A stretch of 64,000 nt of DNA from Prorocentrum cordatum. Its lineage: Eukaryota > Sar > Dinophyceae > Prorocentrales > Prorocentraceae. The translations under genes and the position numbers were made by a program. How positions within the stretch are numbered: position 1 is the stretch's first letter; each line of letters begins with the position of its first letter. This document shows positions 44,468 to 55,150 of the stretch, one piece after another. The notes beneath the pieces are model-generated. The model made no database searches. It saw only the letters and a list, made by a program, of their open reading frames with translations, and was not told the origin of the DNA. The stretch spans positions 208,718 through 272,717 of the forward strand of contig CAUYUJ010015735.1 in NCBI GenBank assembly GCA_963575745.1, read 5' to 3'.

Positions 44468-45129
44468 CTTGTAAAATCCGGTATCACTTCAGCTAGCTTC
44501 CGCTGAGCCTCTGCAGATCGGCGATGCCGATAAGCAGAAATGGCGATGAAAGGGGCGTTTCGGGATCGATGCGTTCCCCCCCGAGCCGATCCCCCCCTGT
44601 ATCAGCGCCCCTGGAACACCTGAAACTCCCAAGCTCTTCATTGTCACAGCATCCCAACAGTAAGGTGCCAATTTTCTTAGCCATGCCCTGCGCGTTCTGC
44701 GGGCCCCGACGCACAAGCCTGGAGCCACCTCAGCACGGCTGCACGCTGGCTCTGTGGACGGGCCGAAGGCATCAAGAAACCAAAAATTTGCCGACCCACT
44801 CGTCGTGCGTGAGAGGCTCTTCGACGCGAGGCCAGCCCAACCTCAGCTGAAGTACGCCAGCCTCCTTTGAATCGCGGTCGTCGTAAGGGAGATCGAACAA
44901 ACAGAAGAAATCGAACAATGTCGCAATTATGTCGAAGGGAAGCCCCTTCCCTTTGTCCCTTCCCCACCGGAGGTTGGGGGGTATCTGCGGGGGGGTCCCA
45001 AGGGGGTCCCAGGGGGGTTGCCGGGGGAGTCCCGGGGGACATTGGGACCAATCCCCGCTTACTCATCCCAAACCTGGCCCGTTTGGGACCAATCCCAGCT
45101 GGATCGGAACCAATCCCAACTGAGAACCC
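44468..45129. other. Unassigned, with GGGACCAATCCC words
   Basis: 45,035-45,125 repeats GGGACCAATCCCAGC-like words, also seen near 55,165 and 55,350-55,375. No gene recognised. Confidence 0.45.
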
Positions 45130-45445
45130 TCTTGACTATTACTTTCTAAGTAGTACTCTTCAGACTTTTTGAGAAGTGCTCAGAAGACGTCTTACGTAGC
45201 GCTTATTCGAAACTTGGAAGACAAATTCTTAAGAAGTACTCAGAAGACGTCTTCAGTAGCACTTCATCAGAAATACTCAGACGATGCCTTAAGTAGTACT
45301 TCTTCAGAACTACTTAGAAGACATCGTAAATAGTATTGCTTGACAACTATTCAGAAGACGTCTTAAGCTGTATTAACTGAAAACTCGTAAGAAAACGTCT
45401 TAATACTCATGCATAACTACCTAAAATACGTCGTAAGTAGCACTT
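45130..45445. repeat. Degenerate array with AGAAGACGTCTTAAGTAGTA units
   Basis: Units of roughly 50-60 bp: CAGAAGACGTCTTA, GTAGTACTT, CAGAACTACT. AGACGTCT is itself palindromic. Six or so diverged units. Confidence 0.6.
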
Positions 45446-45454
45446 GCTAAAATA

Positions 45455-46690
45455 TAGCCTGGCGAAGGACCCAACCATACGCAGCTTTGAATACCGCAGT
45501 CGTGACTATTATGTTCGATGGAGCTCCATGCGGGGCCACGATCCTCGTGAGGGGTGCGCAAACCCGGGGCGGGGCCGCCATGCGAACTTTCCCACTGGGG
45601 CCTTCGGTGGAGCTCCCTAAGGGGCCACGATCCTCGTGACGGGTGCGCCGAAATGGGGCGGGGCCGCCAAGCGAACTTTCCCACTGGGGCGTTCGGTGGA
45701 GCTCCCTATGGGGCCACGATCCTCGTGAATGGTGCGCCAAACTGGGGCGGGGCCGCTATGCGAACTTTCCCATTGGGGCCTTCGGTGGAGCTGCCTATGG
45801 GGCCACGATCCTCGTGAGGGGTGCGCCGAACTGGGCGGGGCCGCCACGCGAATTATCCCACTGGGGCCTTCGGTGGAGCTCCCTATGGGGCCACGATCCT
45901 CGCGAGGGGTGCGCCGAAATGGAGCGGGGCCGCCATGCGAACTTTCCCACTGGGGCGTTCGGTGGAGCTCCCTATGGGGCCACGATCCTCGTGAATGGTG
46001 CGCCGAACCTGGGCTGGGCAGCCATGCGAACTTTCCCACTGGGGCCTTCGGTGGAGCTCCCTATGGGGCCACGAAGCGTGTAAGGCGTGTGCCGAAATGG
46101 GGCGGGGCCGCCCTGCGAACTTTCCCACTGGGGCCTTCGGTGGAGCTGCCTATGGGGCCACGATCCTCGTGAAGGGTGGGCCGAACTGGGGCGGGGCCGC
46201 CATGCGAACTTTCCCACTGGGGCCTTCTCTGGAGCTCCCTATGGGGCCACGATCCTTGTGAGGGGTGCGCCGAAATGGAGCGGGGCCGCCATGCGAACTT
46301 TCCCACTGGGGCCTTCGGTGGAGCTCCCTATGGGGCCACGAAACGTGTGAGGGCTGTGCCGAAATGGGGCGGGATCGTCATGCGAACTTTCCTGTTGGTG
46401 CCTTAGGTGGAGCTCCCTATGGGGCCACGAAACGTGTGAGGGGTGTGCCAAAATGGGGCGGGGCCGCCATGCGAACTTCCCCACAGTGGCCTTCGGTGGA
46501 GCTCCCTATGGGGCCACGAAGCGTGTGAGGGATGTGCCGAAATGGGGCGGGGCCGCCATGCGAACTTTCCCAGTGGGGCCTTAGGTGGAGCTCCCTATGG
46601 GGCCACTAACCGTGGGAGGGCTGTGCCGAAATGGGTGCGGTGCGGGGTAGGAGGGAGGAGGAGGAGGAGGAGGAGGAGGAGGAGAAGGAG
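45455..46690 (+). mobile_element. Satellite-carrying composite element, left part
   Basis: Left end CCTGGCGAAGGACCCAACCA, TACGCA, GAATACCGCAG. Core of about 13 units of 89 bp (45,530-46,632) of the same family as 29,197-30,380, many with GATCCTCGTGAG instead of GAACCGTGTGAG. Then a GGA tract (46,650-46,690). The right end of this copy lies at 54,131-54,194, on the far side of an inserted retrotransposon. Confidence 0.75.
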
Positions 46691-46799
46691 GATTCAAGCT
46701 GGGATTCAATCGGAGCAACAGCGTTGCGGGCCACAAGGCCCCAGCCCACAGGGAGGCAATTGGGGCAGTGGCTTCAAAGGAGGACGGCGCCTTCGGGGA

Positions 46800-49700
46800 T
46801 TAGGGGGTTGGACCCGCGGGCGCATCCTGAGAGACAGCGAGAGCAGGGCCAGGATCGCTAGACGATCCAGCTCCGCTCACACTCGGACGCCCCTGTCGGG
46901 CGTCGAACTCATCACGAGCCTGCATCGCCATCTTAACAGCCTTAGGGGGCCCGTCACGACGAGGGTAGAGCCCCTTCCCCAGACGGGCCAAGTTTTCCAA
47001 GCCGTTCCGACTCGGGCGGCATTCAGCGATAAGATGACGGGGGTCCACAGTAGCGTAGGCCCCACAGGTGCGGCAAAAGGTCAGGAAGAATTGGTCCGCT
47101 CGGCCGAGCGAGTGCGACGGATGGACTTCAACTCCCTGCAAATTCAAACCGATACCCTGGGTGATCCTCTGAGCCCTGGGAGGGGGAGGAGCCTCAGGAG
47201 GAGGAGGAGGGGGAGGCAAACATGGGCTCGAGCTCAACTCCAGGAACCTCGACTGGGGCACAGTCTGGAGACACGCCTCGCAAACCCACACAGAGCCCCT
47301 CAGGTGGAGGCGGTGGGCGGAGGCAGCGAGAGCTCGAGCTACTCTTGACTTCGGTACCGCTTTAATGGGCACCACTTCTCTCTCTGCCTTCGACGATTTG
47401 TCGGCGGCAGCAGCATCCTGGAGCGCACGGCGGGCACGCCTCCTGATCATAGCAGCAGCAGAGTCGACCGCATCGGTCCGAGGAAGGTCCCCCACCAGCC
47501 CCCTCTCCCACGCCAACTCCGCCGCCCTCCCCGCCCAGATATCCGCAGCCATGTTACCCATGGCCGTGAGCATCTCTTGCTCACAGTAAAAACTCGCTCT
47601 CTCATCCGTGTGAGATGGGGTCCACCGAACCGTGAGCTGGCCAGGCCTGGATCTCCACGACTTCCTAGCACGCTCCCAGAGGTCCTCCTGGAGACGCGAG
47701 GCCCTGGGATTCTCAAGGATAAACTTCCAAGACCTGGCTATATTCTTATGGTCGGTGACGAATTCAACATTACCTGGAACATTCTCGAGCATGAGACAAA
47801 ACGCGAGCAGCTCGGCCCTCGGGACAGACTGTTTCAGCCCGAGGAGAGGGACCGCAATGCCAGCACGCTCCTGAAACTGACCCTGCTCATCAGGCGCCAG
47901 GGCCACGATAGCAGCTCCACAGCGGCGACGACGAGGGTCGTCTGAGTGCTTCCCACCCGACCCGTCCCCGTACACCACCGTCCACCCCCCATCCTCACAT
48001 TCATCAAAAGCGCCTGGCAGCCTGAGCACGAGCTCGGCCAGCAGCGCCTCGTCGAAGCGAGGCGTGGTCATGCAGACAGTGGGCACACCACGGAGCCAGA
48101 AAGTGGGCTGGCTCTCATACTGCGCTGTCGCCGCAGGCAGCAGCGAGGCCGTCTTGTCGTAGTCGTCGTGGTTGCCGTTGCACTCGCAGGACCAAATCCT
48201 GTGGAACAGCGCCTCTGGATGCTTATTGCACCGTGGGCAGGTGGTCGACTCCAGCTTGTACCCGCAGAGATGCCTCCGAGTGCGGGTCCACTGCCCTCCA
48301 GCCACGACCGTCAAATTCAATCCATGTTCATCATGCTGGCCACGGGCCTGGTGACGCTTGAGCTCCCTCATGATATGGAAGAAGTCACCGCCACCAGCCA
48401 GGCCCTCGCCATTGTCATGCTTACTGGCCTCTAACCACAGCGCCGAGCGGATGTCACTGATGAGGTCGTCGATCAGCTCCGTCGTAGAGCCGAAGTTCTC
48501 AAACGCCTCGTCGCCGCTCGACGGGATGTGCCACTCATCAACTCCAGCACTAGTCGGGCGGGTCCAGACCGTCGCAGTCTTAGGATCCCACCCCACATCC
48601 ATCAATGTAGCAATGACTGTTGAAATCGGGCCTCTGACGATGCTCCAGCGCCACCTCTCCGCCTTCGCAAGGCGGCCCCGAATCGACGGCCACACAAGCC
48701 TGAGTCGCCGATGTAGCTGAGGCTGAGCCTGCCAGAAGCTGAGCCATTCCAGAACCAACTGCCGTCGTATCTCCACCGCAGGGTCCTTCAAACCGAAAGA
48801 AGCCGCCAGTGTGCTGGTCATGGTCAAGCAGCGCCCACCTTGGCCACCAGTGACGGCAGCAGCAGCCTGGCGCCGCAGTGCCAGCAGGGCCGACGGGGAG
48901 GTGCCATGGACTTGGTGCCCGTAGGTGGACTGCGGGCACGCACCAGTCGCCCACAAGCAGCGGGCCTCTCGGCCAAGTGCAGCCATACGTCTGAGCCTCT
49001 TGATGCGCCCAGCTCGTCGCTGCGCCTTGACTCGCCTCGAGATGGCCTCGGCGCAAACTCTGCGCCTGGCGGCCGCAACGTCGACGCCGAGGTCGACGCC
49101 CTGCAATACTGGCCTCACCGGAACTCCTCTCGCACGCAACCTCTGTGCCGACTTCTTGGCCAGGGAGGCCGACGAGCCAAGGATCACAGACTTGGATGAG
49201 ACAACCAAGCGATGCTGCTTCAACCCTCGAGCTAAGGACGTGCCCACAACATCCATAGCAGGTAATACAGCTTCCGCAGAGCCTTCGCACCGTCCCACCG
49301 TATCATCAATGAACGTCCACAGTGACGCCGACGGGGCCTCCTGATGCACCCTCTCCAGAATGGGGTAGAGAGCCAGCTTGGAGAAGGGGACCCCGTGGGA
49401 CGATCCAGCCACAATGCTGCGGGTAGGGAAGATCGCCTCGCTGAGCCAGCCGCGCTCGCGCAGGTAGCGCGGGTGGAGGTAGACCTGCACCTCGAGGCCC
49501 ATGACCGTCGGACTGAAGCCGAAGTCCAGGCCAATCTGGAGGAGGCCCACCAGCGAGACGCTGTCGTAGAACTTCTCGATGTCCAGGAGGAGGACCAGGA
49601 AGCTGATCTGCTGCTCATGGGCCGCCTCGTCGAGCGTCGCCCTCAAGAGGGCAGCGCGCAAGGCTGAAGAGCCACGCACTGCTGTGTCCCAGAACGCAGC

Positions 49701-52700
49701 ACGCGCAGGGCACCATTGCGACGTGAAGGTCTGGCGAGCACGCGACCACAGCTTGACAGGCAGCGGCACCATGCCCAGCACACGGTCTCCCTCTCCCGAC
49801 GGCTTCGGGGCAAGGGCAGATAGGAGTGGCCGCCAACTGCAACGGCCATGCCTGGGCTGCCTCACATCGCTGGAAAAGATCCCTGAGCTCCTCGAGGGCC
49901 TGGGTCGGCAGGCGGCCCAGGTCGCCAGCACCAAGCCCATCAACTCCACGAGCCTTCTTGTTGCCCGTGACTCGGATGGCAGCCTGGAGCTGCTCGCAGT
50001 GCAACGGAGGGATGTCCTCCTCAGCTGCTTTGTGTCGTATTGCGCTCAGCGCTTGAATAATACTAGCTGGGGTATCCACTGCATCGCTCCAAATCTTGCC
50101 CCACTTCGTCGACTTGTTGGCCATGATCGCGATGGGGTCGGCCACCGCATTGGCGGCAAAGGAGCTGGGAGTGGTCACCACCGTGGCATCCTCAGGCCGA
50201 GGGGCAACGGGGTCACGAACGCGTCGGTGGAGGGCGCCAGGGGAGGTGCGCCACATGCGACGGACCCAGTCGGCGTAGGCCTTGCGAGCCTTGCCGATGC
50301 CCCTCGCCACCTCACAAGCTGCAACCGCCTCGACTGCCACCACGACCTGACACAATCCCTCAACCATCTGGTCGCTGGTAAGACTGTGGACACCCTCGTG
50401 TAGGGAGACAATATGATCAAGAGCCGTCTTGGCTCTGTCTTGTAAGTCAGGTCGCTGATCCAAATGGTACTGTCGCAGATGCTGAACTCGACCAGCAGCA
50501 CTGGCCAACGCACTACACATCTGCTCCTCATCCTTGTCATGGAGGAATATGGCCAAGGTCCTCCTGCAGAGTGTGTCCATAACCGACCAATGTTCAGCAC
50601 CATCATATTTCCAATGGCCTCGACCAGGCGACGAGACCGACTTCTTCCAAGTGACTGCAAACCCTCGGGCTCTGCCAGTGAAAGGCGCACGCTCCTGGGC
50701 CGTGAGGTTCGGGTCAAGGAGGGACTGCTCAACCTGGTGGACCCACTTTCCATAGTCTTGGGATAGCTGGTCGTTCCCCTCGAGGGCCCACGAGACGATA
50801 GGAGACTCGCTGATCATGCGCATCTCCGCCGTGAAGGTGTACTTCGGGCAACCGTCTCCATCCGCTCCAGAGGGCGAGTTAGAGTTCCATCGATCCAGGC
50901 TGACTTCAAAGACATCGCCAGTCAAACCCTGAGGATCAGGAGGCTGATGGAGCTCGTGAAACGCATCTTGATGATCTGGAGGCAGGGCCTCCTTGCGCCT
51001 CTCAAGGGCTGCTTGCTTGCGCTGGTAGGTTTTGCTCTGCGGGTCAGGGGCCGTCGGTGGCCGATCCACAGCAGGGAGCGGCCGCGGCAAGACCAAAGCG
51101 CGGTGCCACCATGCCATCGACGTGCCCTGTATCTCAACATGGAGGCCACAGTGGACCTTCCAAGGAACGGTGAGGACGCCCTTGACCGAGGCTAAGTCTG
51201 CCACCGACAGTGACGCCACCGCATAGTCTATGAGCGACCCCGTGCCCTTGTCACAGGTGACACGGACATCTGGGAGGACGATTGTGCCTCCCACATCCTT
51301 GAGGAACGAGTTGCGCTCCAGGGCCGTCGGGGTCAAGTTCCAATCTGCAACAATGATCCACGGGTCAGATACTGATGCCAAAAAGGCTCGCAGAGAAGCC
51401 CACCTATCAAGATTGAGGCCTCCGAAACCGTGCTTGGGCAAGAAGTAGGCAGCGATCACAATGAGGTTGCCTGCACGCAGATGCCAGACAGTTGGCACCC
51501 AGCCTCGGCAGGGATCCTTCAGGCGCTCCTTGGTCATCAGGGCCCTCTGCCGATCGAAGGACGTGGTAGCAAGATGGGACCGCGCCAGAACCCACTCACC
51601 TCCACTCGCGCCCTCCGCAGACCGACCCGTGCCGACCGCAGCACAAGCCGATAACTTCCAACCGTCAACGTCCAGACTGGCACGATACTGAATGAGCTTC
51701 GCCTCGGTGACGTGAGTCTCCACAAACGCCATCATGCCATACTTACTCTTATGCTCAACCACAAACTTGTGGATACGGGGCCCCCATTCCGTGACATTCG
51801 CAAAGAAGAGCGACGCACCAGCACGGTGAGGTGCCTTCGTCTGGGCCGAAGACAGCACGGGCTGGCGGGGGGGGCTCCGTACCTCACGAGACGACCGTGT
51901 AACTGCTGACGCCACGCAGCTCGCTCGTGTCTCCATCCCCGATGAGCGGGCCAGATGGAGGCTGCCACTCCCCGTAGTAGACTGGGACGCCATCATCGGG
52001 GCTGACGATGCCACACAGCTCGCTCGTGTCCCCATCCCCGTAGAGCGGGCCAGATGGGGGTTGCATGACACCGAAGTAGCTGACGTCAACTCCAATGTCT
52101 CTCGTGCCTCCATCCCCGAGGAGCGGGCCAGATGGAGGGCGCCTGTAATCGGAGCCGACGGAGCCAACTCCACTGGAGCAGAAGATGCCACGCAGCTCGC
52201 ACGTGCCTCCATCCCCGATGAGCGGGCCAGATGGAGGATGCCTGGTCTCGAGGTCGAAGGGGCCAACCTCGACGGAGCTGACGATGCCTCGCACCTCGCT
52301 CGTGCCCCCACCCCCGTAGAGCGGGCCAGATGGGGGCTGCCTGACACCGAAGTCGGAGGCGACAACTCCGATGTCGCTGCAGGTGCCACGCAGCTCGCAC
52401 GCGCCTCCACCCCCGAAGAGCGGGCCAGATGGAGGATGCCTGGACTCGAGGTCGACGGAGTCAACCTCCACGGAGCTGACGATGCCTCGCACCTCGCTCG
52501 TGTCCCCATCCCCGTAGAGCGGGCCAGATGGGGGCTGCCTGAGACCGAAGTCGAAGGTGCCAACTCCGATGTCACTGATGCCACGCAGCTCACTCCTGTT
52601 CCCGTCGTCGAAGGGCGGGCCAGGTGACTGCCTGCATGTGCGCCTTGCACAGAGCTGGGCGCAGAAGAATGAAGTTGCTCCAGATCCTCTCCAAAGCAAT

Positions 52701-52854
52701 CGTCGTCGCTGAAATGCATGTCCTGAAGGGGGTCGATATCCACATCATCCAGCGTGGTGCTACCCCCTCTTCGGAGGAGGGGCCTTGGCGCGAGGTGGAG
52801 GCCGACCATCACCGCCGCCGCCAGGGCCAGGAGGAGCAGCTGCCACCCCGACAT
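46800..52854 (-). pseudogene. LINE-1 ORF2: endonuclease-RT-RNase H polyprotein, one frameshift
   Basis: Would copy the element RNA at a nicked target. Start codon at 52,854 (MSGWQLLLLALAAAVM, a hydrophobic N-terminus). Then a 33-residue tandem repeat (about 51,900-52,620), an endonuclease/exonuclease/phosphatase domain (about 51,130-51,820; FFANVTEWGP, VADWNLTPT, SLIDYAVAS), and RT fingers (GNKKARGVDGLG, about 49,935-49,970). The frame changes near 49,815-49,830, just before the conserved ALAPKPSGEGDR. In the new frame: RT motif A LLLDIEKFYDSV (about 49,560-49,594), motif B AGSSHGVPFSK, motif C FIDDTVG (about 49,297-49,314), zinc knuckle CPRCNKHPEALFHRIWSC (about 48,185-48,240), RNase H residues in VVYGDGSGG, RAELLAF, VTDHKNI and NMAADIWAG, and a Cys-rich tail CRTCGAYATVDPRHLIAEC. 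Stop TAA at 46,802-46,800. All catalytic acids are present, so a single-base indel is the only visible lesion; a read error there is possible. Confidence 0.85.
51900..52625 (-). repeat. In-frame 99-bp (33-residue) repeat within ORF2
   Basis: The word CGGGCCAGATGG recurs at about 51,947, 52,046, 52,124, 52,223, 52,322, 52,421 and 52,520, with a variant near 52,616. The spacing is 99 bp except for one 78-bp unit (also a multiple of three) and one 96. The peptide unit contains HLARSSGMEARASCVASSAP and APSTS. It links the N-terminal hydrophobic segment to the endonuclease. Confidence 0.85.
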
Positions 52855-53917
52855 CCACAGGGGACCTCGCGACTGGGCTCGCCTTCGCAGCAGACTGCTC
52901 AAGTCGCTCTCGTGCTGCCTTGACCTTGGAGGCACGAGCCTTGGCCTCAGCGTCAGACGGGGCTGCTGGGGCTGCGGCCGCGGCCGCCGCCTTGGCTCCC
53001 TCGGCGCCAGTTGCGGTGCCCACCTCGGCGCCGCCTTCAGCCTTCGTGGCTGGGCCCAGGGATCCCTCGGCGCCGCCTGCCGACGCCGTCGCCTCTGGGC
53101 CTGACGCCACCTCCACCACGCGCCGCCGCTTGAGGGGCGCCTGCGCTGCAGCCAGCTTGACCCCCTCGAGGGCCGTCTGGACGGCGTGGATGACCGCCGC
53201 GGCCTGGTCCTTGGCCTCATCCATGGCCGTGAGGGCCGTCTGCAGCTTGTCCTTGGCCTCTCCATCCTCGTACTCATCAATCGCGATACTCTTGAGCTTA
53301 TCTTCATACGCTGCCAAGAAATCGGGCACAGACTCGGGCTTGACCTCAGGAGCCGTCTGGGCACGATCATTGTTGTAGGCCAGGACCGCGGCCTCGTGGG
53401 CCTCCTCGGCATCCACGAGCTCCTCCATGGCCTGATCGTAGTCCTTGCGCGCCTGCTTGAGGCGCGTCTCCAAGTTGGCAATCTCCGAGAGGAAGTTGTG
53501 GGCGTTGGTGGCCGCCTGCTTCGCCTTGGCCTCCGTCGACTGGAGCTGCTCCAAGGGTGTGCGCGACCTCGGCAACGCTGGCGTCTCGACTGCCTGCTTG
53601 ATGGCGAGAACTGAAGCCGTAACCGATGCATCTTGCTGCACAAGGGCCTCAAGCTGGTTGATGAGCTTCGCCTTACCCCAGGGGCTGAAGATCGCAGGAG
53701 ATGAAGCGGCAGGCACAGCTGGCCCAGGCCCCTTCGGCGATCCTCCCTTGGGCGTGTCCTTCTTCTTCTTCGGAGAGTAGAGCTGCTGCGCCTGTCCACA
53801 CACCGAGCACGCTCCGCCATTCTTGATGATACGCCAGTTCCAATCCCACTGCTTGCCAGCACGGCAGGACGGGGTCGGGCACATGGTGTAGCTCGTGCGA
53901 GGCTGCTGCGGCGCCAT
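52760..53917 (-). CDS. LINE-1 ORF1: zinc-ribbon and coiled-coil protein
   Basis: Open frame, probably the RNA-binding partner of ORF2 in the ribonucleoprotein. The start chosen is ATG at 53,917 (MAPQQPRTSYT, in a GCCATGG context); an upstream in-frame ATG at 53,962 is possible. The N-terminus has a four-cysteine cluster MCPTPSC..GGACSVCGQ with aromatic residues between, then a basic PKKKKDTPKGG stretch. The middle is a long coiled coil (LETRLKQARKDYDQAMEELV). The C-terminal third is Ala/Glu-rich, with KRRRVVE and a Pro/Gly-rich end. It overlaps ORF2 by about 95 nt in another frame. No LINE-1 type RRM or gag knuckle is evident. The 5' leader from the spliced leader to the start is about 150 nt. 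Confidence 0.75.
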   Translation of the reverse strand: MAPQQPRTSYTMCPTPSCRAGKQWDWNWRIIKNGGACSVCGQAQQLYSPKKKKDTPKGGSPKGPGPAVPAASSPAIFSPWGKAKLINQLEALVQQDASVTASVLAIKQAVETPALPRSRTPLEQLQSTEAKAKQAATNAHNFLSEIANLETRLKQARKDYDQAMEELVDAEEAHEAAVLAYNNDRAQTAPEVKPESVPDFLAAYEDKLKSIAIDEYEDGEAKDKLQTALTAMDEAKDQAAAVIHAVQTALEGVKLAAAQAPLKRRRVVEVASGPEATASAGGAEGSLGPATKAEGGAEVGTATGAEGAKAAAAAAAPAAPSDAEAKARASKVKAARERLEQSAAKASPVARSPVDVGVAAAPPGPGGGGDGRPPPRAKAPPPKRG

Positions 53918-54067
53918 GGCGGACTCAGGACAGTGAGCTGAGGGGCTGGTACCGTCGTGCAACTAACGACGGGATCGGGATCCCCTGAAATCGCTGAGAG
54001 TCTGGCTCGGGGAACAGAGCTATCCCGTTCAGGCACGAGGGCGCGGAAGCCCTCTCGTGCAAACATC

Positions 54068-54089
54068 TTGAGCCAAAATGGCTACGGAG
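54068..54089 (-). other. Dinoflagellate spliced leader (DinoSL) at the 5' end of LINE-1
   Basis: Read on the minus strand, these 22 nt begin TCCGTAGCC, continue ATTTTGG and end CTCAAG, identical to the conserved DinoSL that is trans-spliced onto dinoflagellate mRNAs (first base T fits the degenerate D). It lies exactly at the junction between the (TCC)n tract and the element. In genomic DNA this marks a reverse-transcribed, trans-spliced RNA. Confidence 0.95.
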
Positions 54090-54090
54090 G

Positions 54091-54194
54091 AGGAGAAGGA
54101 GGAGGAGAAGGAGGAGGAGGAGGAGGAGAGGTGGGACGCGGGGCGCTGTCTCTCCAAAACGAGGACCCAACACCACAAAATGGTTGGGAAAACC
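54091..54194 (+). mobile_element. Right part of the split satellite-carrying element
   Basis: GGA/GAAGGA tract (54,091-54,135), then the right end GGGACGCGGGGCGCTGTCTC, TCCAAAACGAGGACCCAACA, ATGGTTGGGAAAA. Almost identical to 30,516-30,577 of the uninterrupted copy. Confidence 0.75.
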
Positions 54195-54261
54195 TCCTTA
54201 CGAAATACGTGTGAAAAAACTCATATCATATACTTGCCATAAGTATTTATTAGGAAGTCCT

Positions 54262-54612
54262 CTTTAGATTTCTCAGGGGAGGATCCTCTGAGGGGTTTCT
54301 GAGAGGCCTCTTGGAAGGTGCCCCTGAGGGGCTTTTGCGAAGCCTCTTCGGAGGTACACCTGAGCGGGGTCTGAGAGGCCTTTTGGGAAGTGCCCTGAGG
54401 AGCTTCTGGGAGACTTCTGGGAAGTGCCCATGAAGGGCTTCTGGGCGGCCTCTTGGGAGGTGCACCTGAGGGGCTTCTGAGAGGCCTCAGGGGAAGTGCC
54501 CCTGGGGGGCGTCTGAGAGGCCTCTGGGAGGTGCCCCATGAGTGGCTTCTGAGAGTGCTCTGGGAAGGTTATCTGAGGAGCTTCTGAAACGCCTCTTGGG
54601 AGGTGCCCCTGA
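54262..54612. repeat. 36-bp degenerate array
   Basis: Units GGAGGTGCCCCTGAGGGGCT, TCTGAGAGGCCTCTTG, about 36 bp, roughly ten copies. The minus strand encodes a 12-residue periodic peptide (PSKRPLRN-like), most likely incidental. Confidence 0.65.
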
Positions 54613-55150
54613 GGGGCCTCGTATACGAGCCACGTAGAATTCGTATACGATCCACGTAAGAACCGCACACGATTCACACAGGAATAGCTTACGAGAAATC
54701 GTACACGAATCACACAGGAATCGTTTGCGACTGACATAAGATAAGATGGCTATACAATTCACATAGGAACCGCATACGATTCGCAAGGAAATCGTACACG
54801 CTTCGCCGTGGAATGGTATACGATTATCATGGGACTTGTACACGTTCCACGTAGGACTCGCATACTGGTCACGCGGGAATCACATATGATTCATACATGA
54901 TTCGGGTACGAATTACATAGGAAACGCTTACGATTCACAAGGGAATCGTGATGATACACATAAGAATCGTATACGAATCACATAGGAATCGTGTACGAGT
55001 CACAGAGCAGCCATACACATTGGAATCGTAAACGCTTCACAGAGGAATCGCGTACGATTCACGTAGGAGTCGTACACATTAGAATGTTATACAAGTCGCA
55101 TAGGACTCGCATACGAACCACATAGGATTCGTAAACATTTGGCATCGGAT
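54613..55150. repeat. Degenerate array of CGTATACGATTCACATAGGAA units
   Basis: About 22-25-bp units around the palindrome GTATAC, flanked by ACGATTCACA and TAGGAATCG, some 20 diverged copies. Confidence 0.65.

Larger units (their letters stand above)
46691..54089 (-). mobile_element. Non-LTR retrotransposon LINE-1 (minus), full length
   Basis: 7.4 kb, reading right to left. The 5' end is an exact spliced-leader sequence (54,089-54,068) directly after a (TCC)n tract; then a 5' leader, ORF1, ORF2 overlapping ORF1 by about 95 nt, a 3' region of about 110 nt, and (TCC)n again beginning AATCCTCC. No long terminal repeats and no clear poly(A). The whole body sits inside a satellite-carrying element whose intact paralogue is at 29,125-30,577. 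One frameshift in ORF2 is the only defect seen, so the copy is young. Confidence 0.85.

Noticed and set aside
52854-54066. Arg-rich protein overlapping LINE-1 ORF1 in another frame
   Set aside because: It is the open shadow of ORF1; ORF2 proper is taken to begin at 52,854 where non-overlapping sequence starts.
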